Of a stretch of DNA of 64,000 nt, positions 41,459 to 49,647 are shown in pieces. How positions within the stretch are numbered: the first letter of the stretch is position 1; the number at the start of each line of letters is the position of its first letter. The stretch is from DAIDJD01 sp035485275. Its GTDB lineage: Bacteria > Oederibacteriota > JAJYGY01 > DAIDJD01. Both the position numbers and the translations under genes were made by a program. Under the pieces are notes generated by a model, which saw nothing but the letters and a program-made list of their open reading frames with translations, was not told the origin of the DNA and did no database searches. Location: assembly GCA_035485275.1 (NCBI GenBank), contig DATHOE010000031.1, positions 123,162 through 187,161 of the forward strand, given 5' to 3'.

Positions 41459-42190
41459 GTGCCCCAAGAGTCCTTCAAGATCAAACTTTCATTTTTTCAG
41501 GAAGCCGCGGGCCTGGGCATCTTCATGCTGGCGGCCTGCCTGGGCGCGGCCGCCCTGGAAGCCCCCGCCTCGGCCCTGCACCAAGCCCTGTCCGACCCTT
41601 TTTCCCGCCGTATCATCATGGGCCTGCTCATGGGCCTCACGGCCTGTTGCCTCATCTATTCGCCCATGGGCCGCAACTCGGGGGCCCACTACAACCCGGC
41701 CGTGACCTTTTGTTTTTGGCGTCTCAAGAAGATAGGGAACCGGGACGCGGTCGCCTACGTCGTGTTCCAATGCATCGGCGGCACTTTGGGCGTCTACTTC
41801 GCCTGGCTGCTCCTGGGGCCCTCGCTGGCCCTGCCCCAGGTCCATTTCATCGTGACCCAACCCGGCCCTTCCGGGCCTGGAGTGGCCTTCGCCGCGGAAT
41901 TTGGCGAGACCTTCGTGCTGATGTCCGCGATCCTCCTGAGCCTCGGTTCCGCCCGCAGCCGCCCCTATACGGGCCTGATCGCCGCCGCCATCCTGACGGC
42001 GGAGGTGGCCCTGTTCTCGCCCCTGTCCGGGACCAGCCTCAACCCGGCCCGCACCCTGGCCTCCGCCTTGCCCGCCGGCGACTTCAGGGGTTGGTGGATC
42101 TACCTCACGGCGCCGATTCTGGGGATGTCGCTGGCGACCGAATTGGCCCGCCGTTTTCTCACCTGGGAGCACCATGGCACGGGACTATGA
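41459..42190 (+). CDS. Aquaporin / MIP family channel
   Basis: The 243-aa protein has six membrane helices and the two selectivity loops HYNPAVT and SLNPART (NPA motifs). MIP channels conduct water, glycerol or other small neutral solutes; this sequence alone does not say which. The GTG at 41459 (AGGGGTGG ribosome site) is preferred to an in-frame ATG 87 bp upstream, whose extension is Arg/Pro-rich and uncharacteristic. An extended -10 (TGGTATCAT) lies near 41396-41404. It overlaps the GMC oxidoreductase gene by 17 bp and leads the sugar-metabolism operon. Confidence 0.88.
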   Translation: MPQESFKIKLSFFQEAAGLGIFMLAACLGAAALEAPASALHQALSDPFSRRIIMGLLMGLTACCLIYSPMGRNSGAHYNPAVTFCFWRLKKIGNRDAVAYVVFQCIGGTLGVYFAWLLLGPSLALPQVHFIVTQPGPSGPGVAFAAEFGETFVLMSAILLSLGSARSRPYTGLIAAAILTAEVALFSPLSGTSLNPARTLASALPAGDFRGWWIYLTAPILGMSLATELARRFLTWEHHGTGL

Positions 42191-43715
42191 CGTCATCATC
42201 ATCGGCAGCGGCGCGGGCGGCGGGACCCTGGCGCGCAAATTGGCGCCTTCCGGCAAGCGCGTCCTGATCCTGGAGCGCGGCGGCTTCCTGCCCCGCGAAA
42301 AGGACAACTGGAGCACAGCGGCCGTGTTCACACGCAACAAATACAAGGCCCCCGAGGCCTGGACCGACAAGAACGGCCAAAGCTTCCATCCGGGGATCCA
42401 CTACTACGTGGGCGGCAACACCAAAGTCTTCGGCGCGGCCCTGCTGCGCTTCCGCAAGGAGGATTTCGGCGCCCTGAGGCACGCCGGCGGCCTGTCCCCC
42501 GCCTGGCCCATCAGCTACGAGGACCTGGAGCCCTGGTACGGGGAGGCCGAGACCCTCTACGAGGTGCACGGGCTCTTCGGCATGGACCCCACCGAACCCT
42601 ATTCCAGCCGCCCCTACGCCCATCCGCCCATTTCCCACGAACCGCGGGTGCAGCGCCTTTTCGACGACCTCAAGGCCCTGGGGCACCGGCCCTTCCACCT
42701 GCCCGTGGGCGTGCGCCTGAACGAGGCCGATCCGGCCAACAGCGCCTGCATCCGCTGCAACACCTGCGACGGGTTCCCCTGCCTGGTCCACGCCAAGAGC
42801 GACGCCGAAGTCATGGCCGTGCGTCCCGCCCTGGAATTCCCCAACGTGGAGCTGCTGACCCAGGCCAAGGTCCTCAGCCTGGAGACGGACGCCGGCGGCA
42901 GGGAAGTGCGCGCGGTCCACGCCATGGTCAACGGCGAGCCCCAGGTTTTCAGGGCGGGCATCGTGGTGCTGGCCGCCGGCGCGGTCAATTCCGCGGCCCT
43001 GCTGCTGCGTTCGGCCGGCGACCGCCACCCCAGGGGCCTGGCGAACAGCTCGGACCAGGTGGGCCGCAACTACATGTGCCACAACAATTCCGCGATGCTG
43101 GCCCTCTCGCGGGAGCCCAACCCGACCGTTTTCCAGAAGACCCTCGGCGTCAACGATTTCTATTTCGGGGACGGCGCGTGGAAATTCCCCATGGGGCACA
43201 TCCAGATGCTGGGGAAATCCGACGCGGAGATGCTGAAGGAGGACGCCCCCGGCTTCGCCCCGGGCATGGCCCTGGACATGATGGCCAAACACGCCGTGGA
43301 TTTCTGGATGACTTCGGAGGACCTGCCCGATCCGGAAAACCGCGTGAGCCTGGACGCGCAGGGCGGCATACGCCTGGCCTACACGGAGAACAACCTGGAG
43401 GCGCACCACCGCCTCATGCAGAAGCTCAAGGGCATGCTGGAGGCCATCGGCTGCGGGGAGCACCTGATACCCAACAGCGTCTACCTAGGCAAGAAGATCG
43501 GCATCGCCGGCACCGCGCACCAGAGCGGCACCCTGCGCATGGGCGCGGATCCGGCGACTTCGGTGGTGGACCCCTGGTGCAAGGCCCACGACCTCGACAA
43601 CCTGTACATCGCCGACAGCGGCTTTTTCGTGAGCAGCACGGCTGTCAATCCCGCGCTGACCATCATGGCCAACGCCCTGCGCTTGGGCGCGCATCTTTTG
43701 GAACGCCTGGGCTGA
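42174..43715 (+). CDS. GMC-family FAD-dependent oxidoreductase
   Basis: The 513-aa protein has the FAD-binding GSGAGGGTLARKLA near the N-terminus, the GMC signature-like GGNTKVFGAALLRFRKEDF, a Cys-rich segment (SACIRCNTCDGFPCLVHAKSD) and the C-terminal GTAHQSGTLRMG and NLYIADSGFFVSSTAVNPALTIMANALR, which carries the catalytic His/Asn region. GMC enzymes oxidise sugars and alcohols such as glucose. The CxxCxxC stretch could bind a cluster or metal, as in some bacterial sugar dehydrogenases. It lies between an aquaporin and a glucosidase gene in one operon. Confidence 0.88.
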   Translation: MARDYDVIIIGSGAGGGTLARKLAPSGKRVLILERGGFLPREKDNWSTAAVFTRNKYKAPEAWTDKNGQSFHPGIHYYVGGNTKVFGAALLRFRKEDFGALRHAGGLSPAWPISYEDLEPWYGEAETLYEVHGLFGMDPTEPYSSRPYAHPPISHEPRVQRLFDDLKALGHRPFHLPVGVRLNEADPANSACIRCNTCDGFPCLVHAKSDAEVMAVRPALEFPNVELLTQAKVLSLETDAGGREVRAVHAMVNGEPQVFRAGIVVLAAGAVNSAALLLRSAGDRHPRGLANSSDQVGRNYMCHNNSAMLALSREPNPTVFQKTLGVNDFYFGDGAWKFPMGHIQMLGKSDAEMLKEDAPGFAPGMALDMMAKHAVDFWMTSEDLPDPENRVSLDAQGGIRLAYTENNLEAHHRLMQKLKGMLEAIGCGEHLIPNSVYLGKKIGIAGTAHQSGTLRMGADPATSVVDPWCKAHDLDNLYIADSGFFVSSTAVNPALTIMANALRLGAHLLERLG

Positions 43716-43751
43716 AGCGGAAGCCTTAAGGGGCTCCGCGAAAGGAAGCGC

Positions 43752-46367
43752 ATGAACGAGGAACAGAAACGGCTGGAGGAGGCCCGCCAAGGGAGCGCCG
43801 CCTGGCGGGAATGGGGCCCCTATTTGAGCGACCGCCAATGGGGCACGGTGCGGGAGGACTACAGCGCCGGGGGCACCGCCTGGGAGCATTTCAGCCACGA
43901 CATGGCCCGCGCCCGCGCCTACCGCTGGGGCGAGGACGGCCTGGGGGGCATCAGCGACGCCAAGCAGCGCCTCTGCCTGGCCCCGGCCCTGTGGAACGGC
44001 CAGGATCCGATCCTGAAGGAACGGCTTTTCGGGCTGACGGGCAACGAGGGCAACCACGGCGAGGACGTCAAGGAGCTGTACTATTATTTGGACAGCACGC
44101 CGACGCACGCCTACATGAAGATGCTGTACAAGTACCCCCAGCGCGCCTTCCCCTACAAGCAGCTGCTGGAAGCCAACCGTGGGCGCACCCGGACCGACCC
44201 GGAATATGAGCTGGTGGACGCGGGCGTTTTCGAAGGGAACCGCTACTTCGACGTCTTCATCGAGTACGCGAAGGCAGGCCCGGAGGATATCCTTTGCCGG
44301 ATCACGGCGCACAACCGCGGCGGGTCGAAGGCCCCTTTGGAGGTCATTCCGCAACTGTGGTTCCGCAATACCTGGACCTGGGAGCCGGGCTCGCCCAAGC
44401 CCCACATCGTGCCGGGGGAAGGAAGCGCCCTTTACGGCGAATATCCGGATCTGGGCGTCTGCGGCTTGGCCTATAGCGGCACTCCCGAACTGCTATTCTG
44501 TGAAAACGAGAGCAATCCCGCTGTGTGGGGCATGGAAGGCAAGGGGATCTTCAAGGACGCCTTCCACCGTTATGTCGTTGATGGCGACCGCGCGGCGTTG
44601 GGAGCCTCCCCGCGTGGGACCAAGGCCGGCCTGCGTTACCGCTTCGACATCGAGCCGGGCGCATCCGCGGAGGTCCGCCTACGCCTGACGCTCGGCCAGG
44701 CGGCCCGCGGTCTGGAGGATTTTGACCAGGTATTCGGGGACCGCAGCGCCGAAGCGGACGCTTTTTACGGCGATCTGCAGGCCAAGATGCCCGACCCGGA
44801 CAGGCGGCGGGTCCAGCGCCAGGCTTTCGCCGGCATGCTGTGGAGCAAGCAGTACTACGGCTACGACGTCAGGCGCTGGATCGCCGGCGACCCCGGCCAG
44901 CCGGCCCCGCCCGCGGGCCGCGATGACGGGCGCAACCATCTCTGGCAGCACCTGCACTGCGCCGACGTCATCTCCATGCCGGACAAATGGGAATATCCCT
45001 GGTTCGCGGCCTGGGACCTGGCCTTCCAATGCATACCCCTGGGCCGGGTGGATCCGGATTTCGCCAAGAAGCAGCTTTTGCTGCTCACCAAAGAATGGTA
45101 CATGCACCCCAACGGCCAGCTTCCGGCCTACGAATGGGCCTTCGGGGACGTGAACCCGCCGGTGCACGCCATGGCCGCCTGGCAGGTCTACCGCCGGGAC
45201 GCCCAGGCCACGGGCAAGCCGGACCTGGATTTCCTGGAACGCATCTTCCAGAAGCTGTGCCTGAACTTCACATGGTGGGTCAACCGCAAGGACGCGGAAG
45301 GCAACAACATCTTTGAGGGCGGCTTTCTGGGTCTGGACAACATCGGGATCTTCGACCGCAGCGCGCCACTACCCGGAGGCGGCACCCTGGAACAGGCCGA
45401 CGGCACGAGTTGGATGGCCATGTACTGCCTGGACATGCTGCGCATGGCTTTGGAGCTCGCGCAAACCAAGCCGGCCTACGAGGACATGGCCACCAAGTTT
45501 TTCGAGCACTTCCTCTACATCGCCCAGGCCATGACCAAGATGGGCGGCGGGGAAGGCGGACTGTGGGACGAAAAAGAGGGCTTCTATTTCGACGTCCTGC
45601 ACGGCGAGGACGGCAGCTGCGTGCCCCTGAAGATTTTCTCCCTGGTGGGTTTGGTGCCCCTCTTCGCGGTGTCCACCCTGGAGCCGGCGCTGGTGAATAA
45701 GCTTCCGGAGTTCAAGCGCCACATGGAGTGGTTCCTCACCAACCGCCCCGATCTCGCGGCCTTGGTGTCGCGCTGGAAGGAGCCGGGCCAGGGGGATCTG
45801 AGCCTGCTGTCGCTGCTGCGCGGATACCGCATGACCTGCCTGCTCACCCGCATGCTCGACGAAGCCCACTTCCTTTCCCCGGGGGGCGTGCGGTCCCTGT
45901 CCAAGTTCCATGAGGCCCATCCCTACGAATTGAAGCTCGACGGCCGGACCTTTGGCGTGGGCTACGAGCCCGCCGAATCCCGCAGCGGCACCTTCGGCGG
46001 CAATTCCAATTGGCGCGGGCCGGTCTGGATGCCCGTGAATTTCCTGCTGGTGGACGCCCTCAACCATTTCCACGGCTACTACGGCGATGATTTCAAGGTG
46101 GAGTGCCCTGTGGGCTCTGGGCGCAAGATGACCCTCCAGGAAGTCTCCAACGAGATCAGGCGGAGGGTCTGTTCCATCTTTTTGAACGACGCCCAGGGCA
46201 GACGTCCGGTCTTCGGCCAGTACCCGCTCCTGCGCGACGACCCGGACTTCAAGGACAACCTTCTGTTCTTCGAGTATTTCGACGGCGACACCGGCCGCGG
46301 CGTGGGAGCCTCCCACCAGACCGGATGGACCGGCTTGGTGGCCCTGCTTTTGGACGACGCATCCTGA
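43752..46367 (+). CDS. GH63-like glucosidase (MGH1-type)
   Basis: The 871-aa protein has the family's beta-sandwich N-terminal domain and an (alpha/alpha)6 barrel. Recognisable segments are YSAGGTAWEHFSHDMARARAYRWGEDGLGGISD, PWFAAWDLAFQCIPLG, PPVHAMAAW, and NWRGPVWMPVNFLLV near the C-terminus. Such enzymes remove terminal alpha-glucose from oligosaccharides or small osmolytes such as glucosylglycerate; no signal peptide, so cytoplasmic. GAAAGGAAG ribosome site. Its partners in the operon, a GMC oxidase, an SDR dehydrogenase and a debranching enzyme, suggest glucose release followed by oxidation. Confidence 0.82.
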   Translation: MNEEQKRLEEARQGSAAWREWGPYLSDRQWGTVREDYSAGGTAWEHFSHDMARARAYRWGEDGLGGISDAKQRLCLAPALWNGQDPILKERLFGLTGNEGNHGEDVKELYYYLDSTPTHAYMKMLYKYPQRAFPYKQLLEANRGRTRTDPEYELVDAGVFEGNRYFDVFIEYAKAGPEDILCRITAHNRGGSKAPLEVIPQLWFRNTWTWEPGSPKPHIVPGEGSALYGEYPDLGVCGLAYSGTPELLFCENESNPAVWGMEGKGIFKDAFHRYVVDGDRAALGASPRGTKAGLRYRFDIEPGASAEVRLRLTLGQAARGLEDFDQVFGDRSAEADAFYGDLQAKMPDPDRRRVQRQAFAGMLWSKQYYGYDVRRWIAGDPGQPAPPAGRDDGRNHLWQHLHCADVISMPDKWEYPWFAAWDLAFQCIPLGRVDPDFAKKQLLLLTKEWYMHPNGQLPAYEWAFGDVNPPVHAMAAWQVYRRDAQATGKPDLDFLERIFQKLCLNFTWWVNRKDAEGNNIFEGGFLGLDNIGIFDRSAPLPGGGTLEQADGTSWMAMYCLDMLRMALELAQTKPAYEDMATKFFEHFLYIAQAMTKMGGGEGGLWDEKEGFYFDVLHGEDGSCVPLKIFSLVGLVPLFAVSTLEPALVNKLPEFKRHMEWFLTNRPDLAALVSRWKEPGQGDLSLLSLLRGYRMTCLLTRMLDEAHFLSPGGVRSLSKFHEAHPYELKLDGRTFGVGYEPAESRSGTFGGNSNWRGPVWMPVNFLLVDALNHFHGYYGDDFKVECPVGSGRKMTLQEVSNEIRRRVCSIFLNDAQGRRPVFGQYPLLRDDPDFKDNLLFFEYFDGDTGRGVGASHQTGWTGLVALLLDDAS

Positions 46368-46380
46368 CGAAGGAGGAAAC

Positions 46381-47241
46381 ATGGAAAATTATTATGACGA
46401 ACAAGGCCTGCTGAAGCCCCACCTCCCGAACATCCCGCCCCAGCGCAGTTTGGAGGGGCAGAGCGCGCTGGTGACCGGCGCCGGATCGGGCATCGGCAAG
46501 GCCGTGGCCATCGCCCTGGGAGAGGCCGGGGCCAACGTGGCCATCAACTATGTGGTGCATCCGGAGCAGGCCGAGGAGGTGGCGCAGGCAGTGCGCGCCG
46601 CGGGCGGCAAGGCCGTGATCCTGCAGGCGGACGTGTCCAAGGAGGACGAGGTGCACGCCGTGTTCCAGAAGGCCGTGGCCGAGTTCGGGCGCCTGGACAT
46701 CATGGTCAACAACGCCGGGCTGCAGGTGGATTCCCCCTTCGCCGACATGACGCTGGCGCAGTGGCAGAAGGTCATCGACGTCAACCTGACGGGGCAGTTC
46801 CTCTGCGCCCGCGAGGCCGTGCGCCTGTTCAAAAAACAGGGGGTGAATCCGGAGATCTCCTGCGCCGCGGGGAAAATCCTGTGCATGTCTTCGGTGCACG
46901 AGGTTATCCCTTGGGGCGGCCACGTCAACTACGCGGCCTCCAAGGGCGGCGTCATGATGATGATGAAGTCGCTGAGCCAGGAGGTGGCGCAGGAGCGCAT
47001 CAGGGTCAATTCCATCGCCCCCGGGGCCATCCGCACCCCCATCAATACGCAGGCCTGGACCACCCCCGAGGCCTACAACAGCCTGATGAAGCTGATCCCC
47101 TACAAGCGCATCGGGGAGCCGGAGGAGATTGGCCGCGCCGCGGTCTGGATGGTTTCGGACTATTCCGATTACATCAACGGCGCGACCCTTTTCGTCGACG
47201 GGGGCATGACCCTGTATCCGGGCTTTGAGGCCGGAGGTTGA
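46381..47241 (+). CDS. SDR family oxidoreductase, glucose-1-dehydrogenase-like
   Basis: The 286-aa protein has the Rossmann TGAGSGIG motif at about residues 31-38, NNAG, the catalytic Ser in SSVHEV and the YAASK active site. The C-terminal PEEIGRAAVWMVSDYSDYINGATLFVDGG is typical of NAD(P)-dependent glucose or 3-oxoacyl dehydrogenases. An N-terminal extension of about 30 residues (YYDEQGLLKPHLPNIPPQ) occurs in stress-related SDRs of the YdaD/GsiB-neighbour kind. AGGAGG ribosome site. The stop overlaps the TTG start of the debranching enzyme. Confidence 0.9.
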   Translation: MENYYDEQGLLKPHLPNIPPQRSLEGQSALVTGAGSGIGKAVAIALGEAGANVAINYVVHPEQAEEVAQAVRAAGGKAVILQADVSKEDEVHAVFQKAVAEFGRLDIMVNNAGLQVDSPFADMTLAQWQKVIDVNLTGQFLCAREAVRLFKKQGVNPEISCAAGKILCMSSVHEVIPWGGHVNYAASKGGVMMMMKSLSQEVAQERIRVNSIAPGAIRTPINTQAWTTPEAYNSLMKLIPYKRIGEPEEIGRAAVWMVSDYSDYINGATLFVDGGMTLYPGFEAGG

Positions 47242-49169
47242 GCCGGTGGAGCTTTGAGGAACAGGAAGGCCGCGAATGGCTGGAGGCCAACGGCCTTGGG
47301 GGTTACGCGAGTTCTACCCTCAGCGGGGCCAATAGCCGCCGCTACCACGGCGTGCTGGTGGCGGCCATGCATCCCCCGCTGGACCGCCGGGTGCTTCTGT
47401 CCAAGCTCGAGGAGAGCCTGTGCTTCGGGGGCGGACGCCATGAACTGTCCTGCAACCGCTTTCCCGGCCATGTGACCGCGGACGGGGGGGCCGCCCTGGC
47501 GAGTTACGAACGCGGCATCTTTCCGGTGATGGAATTCGAGGTGCCCGGGGCGCGCCTGCGCAAGACCGTCGCCGCGGTGCACAACGAGAACAGCACCCTC
47601 ATTTGCTACGAACTATTGGCCGGCCCCGCCGACCTCAGGCTTCAGCTCAAGCCCCTTTTGGCGCCCCGGGGCATACACTCCCTGGCCAAGGCCAATTCCG
47701 CCCTGCGTTGGGACCACGCCTTCGCCGACGGCCTGCTGCGCCTGAGCCCCTACGAGGGCTGCCCCGAAATTTTCATCCGGGTGCCCGGGGCCGGCTTCGC
47801 ATCCGACCCCCAGTGGTGCCACCGCTTCCAATACCAGCGCGAATTGGAGCGCGGTCTGGACTTTGAGGAAGACCTGTTCAGCTACGGGAGCTTCGAGCTG
47901 GGGCTCGAGGTCGGCAAGCCGGTCCTGGTCATGGTTTCCACTCAGGATCCTTCGGGCCGGGACGCCGGGGTCCTGTGGCGGGCGGAAAAGGACCGCAGGA
48001 CCCTTTTGCAGGCGCCTTTGGCCGGGCGCGCGGAGATGTTGCGCCGCCTGGCCCTGGCTGCGGACCAGTTCCTGGCGCGGCGCGGCGCGGACCAGGAGAC
48101 GGTCATCGCGGGCTATCCCTGGTTCGAGGACTGGGGGCGCGACACCATGATCTCCCTGCGCGGCCTCTGCCTGGCCACGGGCCGGCCCAAGGAGGCCCGC
48201 GGAATCCTCGCCTCTTTTTTGAAGGTCCTGGACCGGGGCATGCTGCCGAACCGCTTTCCTGAGGCCGGGTCGGCGCCGGAATACAACAGCGTGGACGCGA
48301 CCCTGTGGCTGTTCGTGGCTGCCTACGACTACCAGAAGAACACGGGAGATTCGGAATTCGTCCTGGGCAACTGCCTGCCCGCGCTGCTGGATGTCCTGGA
48401 CTGGCACCGCCGCGGCCCCCGTTTCGGCATCCGTGTGGCCGAGGACGGCCTCCTGGAAGCGGGCTCCGACGGGACGCAATTGACTTGGATGGACGCCAAA
48501 GTGGGGGACAGGGTGGTGACCCCCAGGCGCGGGAAGCCTGTGGAGGTGAACGCGCTGTGGTACAACGCGCTGCGCATCGCCCAGGAATTTTCACGGGCCG
48601 CAGGTCGGGAGGACCTGGTCAAGGATTTGTCCGCCCAGGCGGATCGGGTACGCGCGGCCTTTGAACAGGTGTTCTGGAACGCCGAGGAGGGATGCTGTTA
48701 TGACGCGATCGGCGCCGAAGGCCCGGACCCTTCGGTGCGGCCCAACCAGATCTTTTGCCTGAGCCTGCCCTTCCCGCTTCTTGACGCGGACAAAAGCCGT
48801 CTCCTGCTTGAAACGGTGGAAGCCCAATTGCTCACGCCCCGTGGCCTGCGCAGCCTCAGTCCCCGCGATACGCGCTATGTTCCGCGCTACCAAGGCGGGG
48901 TCTCCGAGCGCGACGGTGCCTACCACCAGGGGACGGTGTGGGCCTGGCTCCTGGGCCCCATGATCGAAGCCATGGTCCGGGTCAGGGGCGAGGCTGGGAA
49001 GGAGCAAGCCCGGGCGCTTCTGCGCGGTTTTGAGCCCCACCTGGAGGAAGCCGGACTGGGCACGGTCTCGGAGATCTTCGACGCCGAAGCCCCTCATGCG
49101 CCGCGCGGATGCCCCGCCCAGGCCTGGAGCGTCGCGGAGCTGCTGCGGGTGGGACTGGATCTGCTATAA
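47238..49169 (+). CDS. Glycogen debranching enzyme (amylo-alpha-1,6-glucosidase, GH133)
   Basis: The 643-aa protein has the N-terminal GDE_N beta-domain (EWLEANGLGGYASSTLSGANSRRYHGVLVAA, about residues 11-41, diagnostic) and the C-terminal helical barrel with EDWGRDTMISLRGL, NSVDATLWLF and YQGGVSERDGAYHQGTVWAWLLGPMIEA. It hydrolyses the alpha-1,6 branch of glycogen-like glucan, supplying oligosaccharides and glucose for the upstream glucosidase and dehydrogenases. The TTG start at 47238 overlaps the upstream stop and has a CCGGAGG ribosome site; no better in-frame ATG exists before the conserved start of the family. Confidence 0.9.
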   Translation: MSRWSFEEQEGREWLEANGLGGYASSTLSGANSRRYHGVLVAAMHPPLDRRVLLSKLEESLCFGGGRHELSCNRFPGHVTADGGAALASYERGIFPVMEFEVPGARLRKTVAAVHNENSTLICYELLAGPADLRLQLKPLLAPRGIHSLAKANSALRWDHAFADGLLRLSPYEGCPEIFIRVPGAGFASDPQWCHRFQYQRELERGLDFEEDLFSYGSFELGLEVGKPVLVMVSTQDPSGRDAGVLWRAEKDRRTLLQAPLAGRAEMLRRLALAADQFLARRGADQETVIAGYPWFEDWGRDTMISLRGLCLATGRPKEARGILASFLKVLDRGMLPNRFPEAGSAPEYNSVDATLWLFVAAYDYQKNTGDSEFVLGNCLPALLDVLDWHRRGPRFGIRVAEDGLLEAGSDGTQLTWMDAKVGDRVVTPRRGKPVEVNALWYNALRIAQEFSRAAGREDLVKDLSAQADRVRAAFEQVFWNAEEGCCYDAIGAEGPDPSVRPNQIFCLSLPFPLLDADKSRLLLETVEAQLLTPRGLRSLSPRDTRYVPRYQGGVSERDGAYHQGTVWAWLLGPMIEAMVRVRGEAGKEQARALLRGFEPHLEEAGLGTVSEIFDAEAPHAPRGCPAQAWSVAELLRVGLDLL

Positions 49170-49170
49170 T
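49162..49170 (+). promoter_or_regulatory. Extended -10 promoter candidate
   Basis: TGCTATAAT (TGn plus consensus TATAAT) at the very end of the debranching gene, about 64 bp before the small membrane protein gene. No -35 hexamer at normal spacing. Confidence 0.5.
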
Positions 49171-49233
49171 CGGGGGGTACGCCGCCGCGCGGGGCTCTTC
49201 TGGTTTAAGCGGGGGCTTTGCAGGGAGGGCGGC

Positions 49234-49557
49234 ATGAGAGCCTTGGGTTTTGTTTCGTTGCTCCTGACGCTGGGCATCATCGCTTTTATGCTGATGAAGC
49301 AGACCAGCGAGACCCAGCATGGGGTTTCCGTGGTCCAGGCCAAGGTTATGGAGAACCAGGCCACTGATGCGATGGCCTTGGCCAGCCAGGCCCAGCTTAA
49401 AATGGTCATTGCGCAGTTTCATGAAGATAAAGAGCGCTGGCCCGCGAGCCTGGACGAACTCAAGACCGACGGCCTGATCGACGTCGTGCCGGGGAATGTG
49501 GACTACGATCCTGCGACCGGAGAGGTCACACCCAAGACATCTGGGACAGGCCAGTGA
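49234..49557 (+). CDS. Small membrane-anchored protein, pseudopilin-like pattern
   Basis: The 107-aa protein has one N-terminal membrane helix (LGFVSLLLTLGIIAFMLM) and then a helix plus short strands. The segment QLKMVIAQFHEDKERWPASLDELKTDGLID resembles the alpha-helix/loop of type II pseudopilins, but the prepilin peptidase site (Gly before FTLxE) is absent, so it is not a true pilin. GGAGGG ribosome site, extended -10 promoter at 49162 and a terminator just downstream make it a single-gene unit. Function unknown. Confidence 0.6.
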   Translation: MRALGFVSLLLTLGIIAFMLMKQTSETQHGVSVVQAKVMENQATDAMALASQAQLKMVIAQFHEDKERWPASLDELKTDGLIDVVPGNVDYDPATGEVTPKTSGTGQ

Positions 49558-49585
49558 TTTAGTCTGGGTTTGGGGTTCTGTAATC

Positions 49586-49629
49586 AAAAAACGGCGCCAT
49601 CCTTTTTCGGGATGGCGCCGTTTTTTTTT
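49586..49629. terminator. Bidirectional terminator between convergent genes
   Basis: A 17-bp stem AAAAAACGGCGCCATCC (49586-49602) with its exact complement 49610-49626, a 7-nt loop, and T runs on both strands. It serves the gene ending at 49557 (+) and the one ending at 49648 (-). The same stem recurs at 62487-62527. Confidence 0.93.
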
Positions 49630-49647
49630 GATGGGCGCGAATAGTAC

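Noticed and set aside
47613..48479. Minus-strand frame inside the debranching enzyme
   Set aside because: It is a shadow of the GH133 frame, which has conserved motifs throughout.
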